A DNA stretch of 64,000 bases from Agrypnia vestita (Eukaryota; Arthropoda; Insecta; Trichoptera; Phryganeidae): positions 434,001-498,000 of the forward strand of contig JADDOH010000524.1 of NCBI GenBank assembly GCA_016648135.1, written 5' to 3'. Shown one piece after another: positions 1-10,661 of the stretch. How positions within the stretch are numbered: position 1 is the first letter of the stretch; each line of letters starts with the position of its first letter. Position numbers and translations under genes: made by a program. The notes under the pieces were generated by a model that worked only from the letters and a program-made list of their open reading frames with translations, did not search any database and was not told the DNA's origin.

Positions 1-8
1 TAATCATC

Positions 9-545
9 AATTAAGATAAATTATATAAGTCTCACAGAGACGAAGCTATTTATATGATAAAGTACGTATGGAAGTCTTGTCTTTGTTGGGCGTCCACGGG
101 GCTTACAACTTATCTTGGCTGGCTTAATCGATTACTTTACACAATGCAACGTTCACCGATTTCATCCGAGAACAACCACACATCTATTCAATTTTTGAAA
201 GTTCTATAATATTTTTTTTATTTTTTAAAAAATAGAGATGCGAACACGGAATATGTGTCACATCAATATTCTTACTATTTTCAAACCAAGCTAAACGCTT
301 GTGCTATGCAAATAGGACTAACTTGCTAGTCTGGAATGAGGTTCGATCCCGCGACCTTTAGATCACGAGGTAAGTGTCCTAACCATAAGACCAACAAGCT
401 CCCAATCACTCTCTGTAGTTGAAATATTTGTCATTCTCATATAACAGTATATATAGACGTCACCCTGTTTCAGGAACGTAAGCCCTATATGCTTTCCCAT
501 ATAAATAGCTTCGTCTCTGTGAAACATCTATAATTTATCTTATTT
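9..545. mobile_element. TIR element (family F1), complete, with nested SINE
   Basis: Inverted repeats bound this segment. The left arm (about 9-56) reads as the reverse complement of the right arm (about 487-545), and both contain CACAGAGACGAAGC. There is no coding region. Related copies or fragments lie near 4300-4800, 18860-19180, 22268-22405, 23650-23970, 28305-28370 and 48340-48590, so this is a repeat family. Arms of about 45 bp and no coding capacity fit a non-autonomous DNA transposon. Superfamily is not assigned because no clear target duplication was found. Confidence 0.6.
230..402 (-). mobile_element. tRNA-derived SINE (family S)
   Basis: Read on the minus strand, this starts with a tRNA-like head whose A-box-like stretch is diverged and whose B-box-like stretch reads GGGATCGAACC. 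A conserved body follows (AGTCCTATTT, AAATAGTAAGAATATTGA, TCCGTGTTCGCATCTC), then an A/T-rich tail. Copies of the same family are at 34023-34206, 50071-50180, 54968-55115 and 55165-55320. Internal RNA polymerase III promoter boxes plus a shared body are the hallmark of SINEs. It sits inside the F1 element. Confidence 0.6.
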
Positions 546-1021
546 AAAATAATTTTGTTTGAATAGAAATATACGAGATGCTACTATGTTTATATTCTTT
601 GGTATTATTATCAAAGTTCAGTTTTTGATTAAAGTGGATAAATGTTTCGAGGGTGAATGATGCGATGAGTTTCGAAATTCCAATACACCTCATATTTTTA
701 TTTTTCTTAATTTTTTTATTGGAAATATTTTGGCAGGTACAAACAATGTTCATATTAATTTTTTTCGATAAACTTAACTTTATACTGTCCACACCTTCAA
801 TAATACTTTGTAACAACTAGAGTTTCCAGTTCATCTCTGTAATAGAAACAACGTTATAACTCAATAATTTGTGCAGTAAAAAGCATAGATTATGGAAAAC
901 AAAAATAAACACGTTGCACGATAAAGTGAATATAAAAAGATTCAAATTTATATTTTATTTATCGCAATAAAATGTCCAGGTTGAGCATGGAAATGTTTGC
1001 AAATACATATATGTATACATG
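546..1021. other. AT-rich sequence, nothing recognised
   Basis: Low-complexity AT-rich DNA with only short chance reading frames. I see no gene, repeat boundary or RNA signature here. Confidence 0.4.
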
Positions 1022-1213
1022 TATAGGTCTTTTCATATAAGCTTGCAATTGAGTTAGTGTGGGTACAGTGCCTAATCGCGCATTATTTCGTTGTGTTAAG
1101 TTTACGGATACCCCCCTCTCGTATGCTTAAACTTAACACAATGAAGCATTACGCATATTACGCACTGTATCCACAATAACTCAATTAAAAGCTTATATGA
1201 AAAGACATATAAA
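1022..1213. mobile_element. Fold-back MITE, about 190 bp
   Basis: The two halves are near-complete inverted copies. The left half contains TCTTTTCATATAAGC and GTTGTGTTAAGTTTA, and the right half returns TAAACTTAACACAATG and GCTTATATGAAAAGA. A short spacer of C and T runs lies at about 1106-1125. There is no coding capacity. The structure is that of a fold-back miniature element; superfamily unknown. Confidence 0.55.
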
Positions 1214-2039
1214 GGACGTATACGTATGAAATATATCGTAGATCTGGCGTTTGGCCAGATTGAATGGAATACACCGTGACCAAGCAAATTTTTAAATTCG
1301 TGATATTAACTAGTTTTTTGTGATTAATTTTAATATACAATTTAATATAATTTAAATACACTTGATTCGATTATAGTGAATAATATTTAATTAGAAAATA
1401 TTAGGATTATGTTATTTACTTATTACTTAATTGTGTAAAATTTTTATTATATAATTCTTTAGAATATTTCTTGAAATTTATTGTTATTTAATCTGCACAC
1501 TGTTATTATCTTTGCTTAAAATTTTATTTTATTTTTCTCTATACTATATTAATTTTTTAATTTTTTGTTTATTGTTAGTTTATTTTACTGTTGTCTCACA
1601 TAAATGCAGTATGATTTTCGCATATTAGTAACTTTTTTCTTCTAATATATAGGTACATAGATGGGGCATGCGGTGGGAGCATCGTAGCATGGCTTTTACG
1701 TAACCAATTTATTTGGAGAAAAAAATCGAAATACAACATATATTCATATTTTGATATATCATAAAAATCTGCAAGTCATGCTTCAATGTTCCCACTGCAC
1801 GCGCCTGGTACATAGTAGGTATGTACTACTTACTATTTAATATATTTAAAATGATACTCTTCTCCTACTCACGAGTTGTATTACTGATGTGGAAGAGATA
1901 AATATACCATTGCAAAAAACTGTCACTATCTTTTTTGTAAAAAAATTTATTTATCTATTAAATTAAATAAAAATTGAATCGAAAATGCTTATTCATGATT
2001 TTATTTAAAAATTAGACGATTATTTGGTTTAAATTCAGT
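1214..2039. other. AT-rich intergenic sequence
   Basis: Mostly A/T runs and short chance frames. No gene or repeat structure could be supported. Confidence 0.35.
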
Positions 2040-2494
2040 GTGGTGGATATTCAGGTAAATAAGGTATGTAAGAGGTTGAGAACTGTGTTGGGATGTATGC
2101 ACAAGATTAAGAAAGTGCTACTAAAGATATACAGGAACTCTTCAAGAAACAAGGCTCTATGCCAATTAATGCTATCTTGTGGTACAAACTAATTACACGA
2201 TATCATGAAGATGGGACATATAAGCATAGATTGATTCATAAACATAGTACCAGATTTACGGTTAAAGAAGGACTAAGAATACCGAAGGTCATAAATAAAT
2301 ATGGTCAAAGAACATTAAAATATGTCATACCAAAATTATTAAATAAAAACCCATGTCGTAACCATACCAAACGTAAAAAAACCATACCAAAAATATTAAA
2401 TAAAATCCCATGTCGTGTCAAAATGGATATTAATAAAAAAGGGCAAAATACAGAATTAATGAATTTGTTATTAAATAAAAGAGACTTATTTTGA
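2040..2494 (+). pseudogene. Non-LTR retrotransposon reverse transcriptase, C-terminal remnant
   Basis: A broken LINE (Jockey/CR1-like) reverse-transcriptase end. One frame at about 2043-2190 reads VNKVCKRLRTVLGCMHKIKK, the conserved stretch before the thumb region in this class. After a frameshift the frame from 2159 continues with VIPKLLNKNPC, preceded by IPKVINKYGQRTLKY, which matches the usual IP...YGQRSLKY..PKLWN-type terminus of non-LTR reverse transcriptases. The frame ends at a stop at 2492-2494. No upstream polymerase domain remains, so this is a 5'-truncated, decayed copy. The family match is from memory of the motif pattern. Confidence 0.5.
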
Positions 2495-3504
2495 TTTTGG
2501 TAATATTTGTATTTTTTCTTGAATTATTGTATAGTATAGTTGATTTGTATTTGAGTTTATAAGATCTATTGTAATTAATTAATATGAATGTATTCCTGGT
2601 AAATACAATTTATTTATATATATGTATTGATGCACCTACAGACAAATATCAATGTGATGTTTTGTGGGTCTGAGATGTAAAAAAAAATAAATTAATAAAT
2701 AAAAAAAAAATAAAAAAAAGTAGATATGTATAAAGATTATATAATACCTACATCGAATATCAGGTCTCAATCTAGAACGGTCAAGGCGAGCATATATTAA
2801 AAAAGTATACGTAATATAAACAAATGCTTGGTCTAGAAGTAAGACAATTGTAATTACCATGTAGTTGAGGGATCAAATCTCGCCCTGGAAGACTTTTTTA
2901 GTATAGGTATACCAGGCGATTAGCTATGGTTGTAGAATAGTGAGAATAATGATACGAATTTACCTGAATACTGATATGAACTTTTACGTGAACGCATCTA
3001 ATTAAATTTCGTGGCAATATTAATTTAATTTCAAAACTGTCTTTATTATCATCAGAATTACAATTATCAATTATATACCCACGTGTACTATCGAATCGTC
3101 AAAAACAATTTTTTCGTTTTAGGTACTATCATAAACCATCTAATTTACTCTTTATTTTTGGAAAATGTTAAACAAGTATGTGTTTACATTAAAAAAAACA
3201 AATATTGAAAGAACATTAAACTTTTATTAAAATTATCCAAAAATATATAGAAAACTTGATAGTTTAAGAGAATAAAACGAAAATCTAATTTTTGAAGATT
3301 AGACAGTATATGTACGTAGGAGCCGTCTATATTATCATAAAAAATATTATTTGATTAGGTTTCGTTTGCATATTTCATGCCCCTAGATATAATAAAGTAA
3401 TTGTATACATATTTTTTAATAACTACAAATTGTTTACATAGAAAGTGACATCAGTTTAAAGACGATGAAAAATTGTCTTTATAAAAAATCTATAGGCGTG
3501 CTTT
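2495..3504. other. AT-rich intergenic sequence
   Basis: No gene supported. At 3308-3330 a piece reading TACGTAGGAGCCGTC matches the outer end of the fold-back MITE at 18364-18624, so a fragment of that family is present. Confidence 0.35.
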
Positions 3505-3650
3505 TTTGTCTAGTTCGGAGGTTTGAGCTTAATTAGCTCCCGGGGGACCACCAAATTAGTCCTATTTTATTTGCCCAAGCGCTTAGGTCAGTATAAAAAA
3601 TATAACGAATACATGTGTTATAATTTAACTTTTTTATAAAAAATTAAACA
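3505..3650 (+). mobile_element. Degenerate SINE fragment (family S)
   Basis: Contains TTAGTCCTATTTT and CAAGCGCTTAG followed by a diverged body and AT-rich tail, matching the plus-strand sense of family S. The tRNA-like head is largely lost. Confidence 0.4.
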
Positions 3651-3779
3651 CGTATTGAAATTATAGATTTTACTTTTATTTCAATCGCACGCATAATCAG
3701 CAGAGACAGAGTCACTAAATCATCCAAGTGTTATCTCGCACAATTTAGTATTTTTTGTCAAAGCAAAAATTACCATCAT

Positions 3780-4180
3780 TGCGAAACGGAATTGTTATTT
3801 ATGGATTCGCTTAAATAATCCTTGTCCATGACGATAAATCACGCGTTTCTATTGAACAACATAACATAACAGAGCGTGATCAAGGACATCTCGGTTATGT
3901 TGTGGCGAACCGGCGAAACTAATAATTATCTAAACAATAAATAATTGTATTGAGATGAAAGGTATCACGACATCTTAACAATGGGCACATTTTTCATAAG
4001 CATTTCTGTAAAATTCTTCAATCTCCATGCATTGTTTTCATGACTCGAGGCGGATGATGATTTCACAATGTTATCACAGAACGGACCGACATGGGCATGG
4101 TCGGCTTCGTGCAATTATTCAACTTTTATTAATCGTCCGATCAATTCGTATGGATTAATCGGAAGATTAATAAACAGTTA
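3780..4180. other. Noncoding block of mixed base composition, possible conserved element
   Basis: Less AT-biased than its surroundings and free of repeats I recognise. It contains several TAAT/ATTA cores (for example 3922-3947 and 4128-4170) of the kind bound by homeodomain proteins. That it is regulatory is only an inference; no coding frame is present. Confidence 0.2.
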
Positions 4181-4393
4181 AAAAAAAACTCTAATTTTTA
4201 TTACTTCCCACAAACAACGTGATGATAAAAAATACTAATTTAATGTGTCAATTAGAAAGTTATACACACATAAAAAAAACTATCGAAAACATATTTTATT
4301 TGTATAAATTATATATGTCTCACAGAGGTGAAGCTATGTACATGGGAAAGCATATGCAAGTCTCTATTGGAAGTCCACAAGGCTTATACGTGC

Positions 4394-4646
4394 AACAGAA
4401 TGTTAGTTAACTTAGTAAAAACCGCTACCAGATTTAAGGTCTACCGGTTTCGAGACGTGTGCAGTGCATGATTGTCTCTGACAAGATTAACACGCATGTG
4501 ATCAATATTGGTGAAAGTTTAACAATACTATGGTTGGGATGTATAGTGTTGTGAATATAGTAGTGTAGTGTTGGTCCTGACGACTAGACGGGTACGTCTC
4601 GAAACCGGTAGACCTCAAATCTGGTAGTGTTAATTAACATTCTGTT
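4394..4646. mobile_element. Inverted-repeat element carrying a hammerhead-like motif
   Basis: About 253 bp. The arms begin AACAGAATGTTAGTTAAC (4394-4411) and end with its near reverse complement at about 4630-4646. The arms extend inward over CTACCAGATTT and GGTCTACCGGTTTCGAGACG. The right arm holds a complete hammerhead-like core, while the left arm lacks the CTGANGA part. Together this resembles a head-to-head pair of Penelope-type termini rather than a cut-and-paste MITE. It is inserted in an F1 repeat. Confidence 0.5.
4573..4614 (+). ncRNA. Hammerhead-ribozyme-like motif (type I, Penelope style)
   Basis: Seen: stem I GGTC (4573-4576) with GACC (4611-4614); core CTGACGA (4577-4583); stem II AGACG/CGTCT (4586-4590 with 4595-4599, loop GGTA); GAAAC (4601-4605); palindromic stem III ACCGGT (4604-4609); and A4610 as the cleavage-site base. 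There are two extra bases before stem II and one after. Known: small hammerhead variants with a minimal, self-complementary stem III occur in Penelope-like elements and act as dimers. Activity here is an inference. Confidence 0.5.
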
Positions 4647-4800
4647 ATAATGTCTAACCACAAAGTTAATGCTTTAAATATTAATAATATTTATTTACCT
4701 ACTGTGTGTCTTGGTCGGCTTAAAGTGATTACTTAACACAGTGCAACGTTCATCGATTCCACCCAAAAACAACCACATATCTGTCAAGTTGTAAAATGTG

Positions 4801-6420
4801 TTATTTATGAAACTTATTTTACAGCTAAGCTGTCGCCATTTATGGTTTGAAAATTTGTCATTATTTAAAATAACGTGTCGTCGTAGGTAGATGAGACCTC
4901 TTTATTTTTTGACTTTGAGTATGAATCAATAGTCTTTTTTAATGTAAGTACATAAATATGGTCATTCCTCTGTAGACAAAATCCAATAAACATATTTATA
5001 AAAATATTTTAAAACAATATTTGGTTTCCATCGGGATAAGACCCTTGAATTTTTGACCAACAAAAATATACTATAAATATATTATGACGTGAGGTTCTGA
5101 TGCTTCCATCAGAACTCCTCGTCACCACCAGTTTTGCTCAGTCGGAGAAGAATGGGACTCACTCTACATTTCAAACTCAGGGTACTTCTGGTGTCGTGTA
5201 CGCTGCGCTTCAGCTGTCTCTCATTTTAACATATTTAAAGTTGCAACAGTTCAATGACAGGGTTATACAACGAAACATTCTTTAGTTAACATGTGAATTT
5301 ATTAAAATAACTTTAATCAAAAATTAATGGTGCCACAGAAGGTGACAATTTTCCATAAAATATTTTTGTGAATTTTGCACATCGAAATCTTTTTTTGTAC
5401 AATAAATAGTCTTGAATAATTTAATTTACCGCGTCTCGACATCAGCGCTAGCAGCCGAATTAAACAAGGATGGAAAAGACAATCGAAACTAAATACTTTT
5501 ATACTACTAGCGGTGACGCAGCGCTGGTGTCGGAAACGCCGGCAATCACATTCTGTAGATTCAATTAACATCAGGTCAAAATTTCTAAATCAGATTAAAA
5601 AAACAATGAAGCTACAACAGGCTGTGCGAATACATTCGCTTGGTGACATTGATTTCAGATAACATGTCACAATTTCTGGCATAAACACCGCTTCCGCATG
5701 TAGTTAGCAATGTTCTTTTAAATACGGCACGACCTGATGCACTCGTTCTATTCAATTTTCGGAGCCAGACAAACTCCCAGCTCGCTCCAGGCGTGACGTG
5801 ATGTTGATGATTAAAAAATTTGGAATACCAGGCATGTCGTGGTCTTCATTTTACTGGCCTTGCATCTGAAGCAGGATTGCTCCCTTATGGGTCCAGAGAA
5901 CAACCCCGCCCCAAGGCTTTGGGCTGCCGATGCAGATGACTTCCCGAACATCGTCTCTGCAGCTGCCCCCCAGGCGTTGCAAGGATGCATCTTTCTCTCA
6001 ACGACGCGTCATGCCTTGCCATGGCGCGAAACGCTGGCGTGGAAAGACCCTCTTTACGAAAGACATTATTAAACAAACAATCATGTAATTTCACAAATTA
6101 TCTTTATGCCACTTCAAATTGCGTCTCTCGGAATGAGCTTACCTCTTAACACGAGGGTTCACAGAAAGGCTCACATCTTGCGTGCGGAAGTGTCAGATTT
6201 CGAATGCGCCATTTTGAAACACCGTCCCCGACGTTCGCGACCGCCGTGAAATTATCTGCAGTAGACCAAAGACATTTATCTTTTCCCATAGAGCATTCGC
6301 GGTACCTACGCGGATTAAAATCAATTTTGGTGCAGATATTTGGTGCGGGGATCGATAAATTCATTACTTTTAGATGTTTCGCGAAGAGGTGTGACGAACA
6401 GAGGTTGCTACGTCACAATA
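4801..6420. other. No gene recognised; GC-richer block at 5830-6420
   Basis: 4801-5830 holds short fragments of interspersed repeats only. 5830-6420 is clearly richer in G and C and has overlapping open frames of 70-77 codons on both strands. None has a recognisable domain, and frames open on both strands argue against a specific gene. It lies directly upstream of a Helitron end (6421-6482), so it could be captured sequence carried by that element; I could not find the Helitron 5' end to test this. Confidence 0.25.
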
Positions 6421-6482
6421 TATACAAGAGCTAAGCAAAGACGCAAACCCATGCTCCGTCATTTTATACGGGTTACAGCTAG
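6421..6482 (+). mobile_element. Helitron 3' end
   Basis: Reads AGCAAAGACGCAAAC, then a hairpin CCGT...ACGG (6456-6471), then CTAG (6479-6482) followed by a host T. A hairpin a few bases before a terminal CTAG followed by T is the Helitron 3' signature. The sequence closely matches the 3' end of the Helitron at 35715-35980. The 5' end was not located. Confidence 0.55.
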
Positions 6483-6811
6483 TATTAAATAAACGAAATG
6501 AAAATCAAAATGTGTTATCGATATTTTATTTGATTTCTTTTTTTTTGTAAAAGTTTGAAAACTGTGTAAAAGATTTTTCTGAAATACTGAGAATTTTGAC
6601 TTTAAACGACAAAATAATTTGCATTCGCAATATCGACTTAGGTTATCCGGGTGTGTGATGTATAACTTACAACAGAGGTTCAGCTGTATATTTTTTCTTT
6701 AATATAACCCATGTGGCCCTTATATGAAAAGGTCATATTTTGTGAAATGAACATATTTTGTGAGATGAACATAGACCTTTCAGGTCTCTATCATATTTTA
6801 AATAAAGAAAT

Positions 6812-7106
6812 TAATCCATAAAAACCAAGTTTTTGTTATACTCCCTTTCTTATTTACTAGTTGAAATAGTTTTCGTGCCTACCCTACGCGTCGAGCTCGA
6901 GTAGAACGACGCTACGAAAGAGAGTAATAAAAAATTTCAAAAAATCCAAAATTATACAATAATTATTTTAAAAAAATTAACGAAAACAACGCGAGTCTGC
7001 CTGCAAATTTTCAGTTCGATTGGGTCACGGGAAAAGGGTTAAAAATCGATCCAAAGTTTTTTCGGCAGACAAGCAGACGCTACGATTTAAAAGAAAGGGA
7101 GTAAAA
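6812..7106 (+). mobile_element. Repeat A copy, about 295 bp
   Basis: Begins CCATAAAAACCAAGTTTTTG, soon followed by ACTCCCTTTCTT, and ends AAAGAAAGGGAGT. The short motif is therefore inverted at the two ends. The interior shares CACGGGAAAAGGGTTAAAAA and AATCGATCCAAAG with copies at 26515-26826, 30366-31994, 39643-40320 and fragments at 22495-22828 and 54660-54830. There is no coding region. I treat it as a non-autonomous interspersed element of unknown class. Confidence 0.55.
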
Positions 7107-7202
7107 AATGTTCTTGCTATATAATCGTAAGGAATATATTGCTACCCACCCCCTCGTAAATCTTACCCTCCAGCGGCCTGGACAGAATTTTGTATACTTT
7201 GA

Positions 7203-7661
7203 CACGGAATGGCAATGGCCTATAATAATCTAGGGGGATCTAAAACCTACTAAAACGGTCTACAAACGTCTAGAAATGCCTGGTACAACCGAGAAGCAAC
7301 TAGAACCTTCTCCTAAACACTAGAATAATCTATGAAGTAAAAAAATACCAGCATTTTCGGGTATAAATACAGAACTAGGACGCGACGCTAGAGTTGTCGT
7401 GTTTGACAGTCCGATTCAGTGAAAAGTACGCGCGAGCAGCGAGACGACACCCAGGGTGGCCAATCGTGAATTGTAAAGGGACAGATACCGAGCGAAATAC
7501 TTGAAGTATCTAACTGGCGTTGAAAATAAGCGATTAATACTATGTGCGAGCATTGAGTGTTCTACAAGTGATTAATCTGTGTTACCCAGCGACAAAAGTG
7601 TTCATTTACGCATGATATATTACGAAAAAGTGTCATTTAAAGAAGAGCGTTAAGTTTAATT
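7203..7661 (+). promoter_or_regulatory. Heat-shock-type promoter and 5' leader, no gene behind it
   Basis: A TATA box (TATAAATA, 7362-7369) lies about 50 bp downstream of a consensus heat shock element AGAACCTTCT (7302-7311). More GAA/TTC units lie upstream (7269-7275 TCTAGAA). A leader-like stretch of about 290 bp follows. A diverged copy of the same arrangement, including GGAATGGCAA at the outer edge, GACAGATA...GAGCGAAA in the leader and AGCGTTAAGTTTAATT at the inner edge, lies inverted at 10195-10661. No Hsp70 or other open reading frame follows. The heat-shock reading comes from the spacing and repetition of GAA/TTC units and is an inference. Confidence 0.45.
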
Positions 7662-8186
7662 CGTGTTAAGTAACTTTGTACATTGAATAATTAAAATTTT
7701 CAGTGTGTTCATTCATTCCTCCTGCAGCCACGACAGGTATCAATACCATTACTTTTAAGGGTCTGCATACAAAAAATGCACCCCACGATGCCTTTTCTTT
7801 AATGTCCTTTCTGAAAAGAGATAAACAGGATGTCTCAGAGACACTTGTATTAACGTAAACTTCTGTTTGAGACATCCTTACATCTATAGATTTGATTGAA
7901 CTTTTTTTATGATTTTGATCAAGAAACGAAAGCTGGCCGATAAATACTAATCATGATTACATTGGCGTACATATGCTGAAATGATGTAGTGAAAGGATCT
8001 CTGTTTACGGTTTGAAAATCTGACTTTTTGACCGAAATTTTGGCACCTCTCAAAAAAATTTAATAGGTGCTTGTGCGTGCTTGTTTCAAATGATCCTTTC
8101 TGACTCTGATGATGGATCCTGTAAAGAGATTAGAAACTCGGCCATGTATACACGCCAGATTATCCCTGAATACTCTAACCGGAAGA
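7662..8186. other. Sequence downstream of the left heat-shock-type leader
   Basis: No coding frame of note. A minus-strand frame of 69 codons (7666-7875) lacks any recognisable domain. TTTTCAG at 7698-7704 could be a splice acceptor, but no exon structure can be defined. Confidence 0.25.
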
Positions 8187-9095
8187 TTAAGGGGGGGTAA
8201 GGTTTTAAACTTTTTTTTTTTGCATTTTATTTTTAATTTTTTAAATGAATGTATAACATCGTAAGAATATTGTGTCAAAATTTCAAGTCAATCGGAGCAA
8301 AATTATAAACATTTGAGCGATACTCAGACTGATTTTCTATACCTGCTCGGGCAGCTAAAAGACGCGCTCACCTGAGGACTACCGGACGTGCTATTTGCAT
8401 TAGAAGAGTTTTGCGTAGACAAGGACAAACAGATGTTGATCATGAAAGCTCTTTGCCGTGTGAACATGGCATCGACGATTATGTGTAAGTATAAAATAAG
8501 TGTTGAGTTTTATTTTGAATTTTACAGTGTGCAAAACTTTAAATCGTTTTCCCCACATCTCACGTTTTCAAAGTCGGTGTCCATCATAACTTCAAAACTA
8601 CTGCACCGATCCTTTTGAAATTTTGAACACTATTTCTGTACATAATTTACGAGGTAACGCTGTCGAGTTTTTTTCAAATTTGTTATTAATTTTTATTTTT
8701 TAATAACAAATTAGTCGATATTTTTCGCAAAAAATCGCGTTTTTCCCTTCAAAGTGTTCCAAAAAATTTAAAAATTGAAATTTCAAAAAACCCTCCCAGC
8801 GTTACCTGGGAAAATCTATTATCTAACGAATGAACTTTGATTTTTTGATTTCAGATGATTTAGCACCAAGTTATGACGGACACCGCAATTCTACTTTTTT
8901 CCGAGACACGTCCGAATAATTACTGCCATTGCCGTATTTCTAAATATTTCGTCTTGAAAATTTTACACAATATTTTTCAAATATCATACTTTAATGTACT
9001 ATTGGTTTTCTTAAAGGGATTTTAACTGTGTCGTCACAAAAAATTCACAGAAACATACCTTTTTTTGTACGAATTAACCTTACCCCCCCCCTTAA
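8187..9095. mobile_element. TTAA-flanked non-autonomous element, copy 1
   Basis: TTAA at 8187-8190 and 9092-9095 flanks 901 bp whose ends read GGGGGGGTAAGGTT and its inverse, AACCTTA followed by nine C (8191 onward and to 9091). A second copy with the same ends and TTAA flanks is at 62759-63669. A TTAA target duplication is typical of piggyBac-type transposons, although the G-rich ends are not the usual piggyBac ends. Both copies contain a similar short open frame (8388-8618 here), but the homology between the copies is not restricted to that frame, so I do not call it a gene. Confidence 0.65.
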
Positions 9096-9359
9096 ACAAA
9101 GCAGTTAAAAAATTATATCCCTCGATGGGGTGAATTTTAGTTTGATTTTATTTTTAATAGGTTTCTTTTGATGTAAGCTCCATTTATGTATCTGAAACAC
9201 TCTGTATGTAAAAAAGTTGTATTCAAAATATTTTTCAATTTATTTCGTAACACGTGAAACACATGAACACTTTAACCTATCGTTTATGGTACGTAGCACC
9301 GTCAATAATTTTACAATGTTTTTTAATATCAACATCATAACCCTTCTAAAATCTGACGT

Positions 9360-9600
9360 CAGACATTGTCAGAGAATTTCAATCGAGGGTCGCGATCGTG
9401 TCGGGCCCATGTCACGGCCGCGGCTCTGACCCCTGACCCCCTCTTATTATAAAAACTGGCTGCTTCATCTGACAGCTCTCGACTGTCATCCTCTCGCGTA
9501 CCGTCCTGTCACATTCGTTATGTCATATTCGTTAGTGTTTGTTTATCGTTTTGTTTTTAACGTTTGCTTAACCCTGTCAGTGTGGCAGAATAACGTAATG
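9360..9600 (+). promoter_or_regulatory. Promoter-like GC-rich block with TATA box
   Basis: A GC-rich stretch (9390-9440) leads into TATAAAAA (9448-9455), then a pyrimidine-rich leader with CATCTGACAG. This could be a core promoter, or the U3/R part of an LTR. No downstream gene or matching second LTR is visible. Confidence 0.3.
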
Positions 9601-10194
9601 TATTATAAAAATATTTAGTGTAATTTATGACTTATAGTATTATATATTGGCGTACACGGCGACAAGGTCACAATACGAGTAATTCATTATTCAATGCTGT
9701 TATTTTTTAAAAATTTAATAAAACAAATAAACGAATACTAGAACGTAACTGGCGCGAGAATTAAATGCCAAATATGTCAGATGATGTCATACAAATATTC
9801 GAGCATTTAAAATAAAAATAAAAACAGAACGGACATTTTTGTATGAGACACGTTCCAATGTACCTAATAAGATGCTTCCATTTTACACAAGAAAAATCGT
9901 CATTATTATTTTATATATTTTTTTTAATTAACCATTACCAGGTCATTATTAGCCGACATTAGAGTATGAAGTGTAAATATTTTATAAATATGTCTTAATG
10001 ATTACATTTTTTTTGTTACACCTTTTCCTTTTCCATCATATGATAGACAAACGTAAGAACTGGAAATCAATTAATGATTTATTCATTAATTTATTATTTA
10101 TTTATTGATTCACAGAACTTTGTTATGAAATTGCAACTTCACAATAAGAATGTGTTTCCTTTAATACATATTAATTAGTGATTTATTAATAACT
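9601..10194. other. AT-rich sequence, nothing recognised
   Basis: Only A/T runs and short chance frames lie between the two promoter-like segments. Confidence 0.35.
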
Positions 10195-10661
10195 AATTAA
10201 ACTTAACGCTTTTCTTTAAATTACACTGCGTCGCAATATATTTTTTTATTGCTGGGAATACTTTATTCAGAACATTCAATTCTCGCTTGTAATAGTCGCA
10301 TTTATTTATTTCACCACTTAGGTAGGAACTTGCTTCCTTGTTTCGCTCTATATCTGTCGCTTCGCAATTTCACGACTGGTCATACCTGGCCGTAGTCTCG
10401 CGACTTACTTCATACTTTAGCAATCTGTCAACGCCGCAGTGTAGTCCAGGTATTTATACCAAAACGCTGTTTTTTCGAACTCTCAAGAAGGTTATTTGCC
10501 TTTGTAGAATTCCGTCGCTTCTAGGATATTCTTGTAGTTTTTAGATATTTCCCGAAGATTTGAGATAATTCAAGACTATTCTAGAGCCTTCCATAGTGTT
10601 CCAAAGGGACATTACAGGGGATTCGGACAGTGCGCAATTCTTTCTGTTTGCCATTCCGTGG
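10195..10661 (-). promoter_or_regulatory. Second heat-shock-type promoter and leader, facing the first
   Basis: On the minus strand: GGAATGGCAA at the outer edge (near 10650-10660), several GAA/TTC units (TCTAGAA, GGAATTCTAC, CTTCTTGAGAGTTCG), TATAAATA (10451-10458), then a leader with GCGACAGATATAGAGCGAAA and ending AGCGTTAAGTTTAATT (10195-10210). The order and several motifs match the plus-strand segment at 7203-7661, so the two are diverged inverted copies transcribing towards each other. No open reading frame follows. Confidence 0.45.

Larger units (their letters stand above)
4300..4800 (+). mobile_element. F1 repeat copy, interrupted
   Basis: Left part 4308-4393 carries CTCACAGAGGTGAAGCTATG, matching the F1 arm. 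The family sequence resumes at about 4708-4790 (CAGTGCAACGTTCATCGATT). The interruption is the inverted-repeat element at 4394-4646 plus about 60 bp of other sequence. Confidence 0.5.

Noticed and set aside
5839..6434. Several 70-77 codon frames on both strands
   Set aside because: Open frames on both strands reflect the GC-richer composition; no domain is recognisable.
8388..8618. 76-codon frame conserved between the two TTAA elements (also 63011-63196)
   Set aside because: Homology between copies is not confined to the frame, the start codon is not shared, and the frame lies inside a non-autonomous repeat.
7376..10450. Hsp70 gene pair
   Set aside because: Promoter-like features are present on both sides but no Hsp70 coding sequence exists between them.
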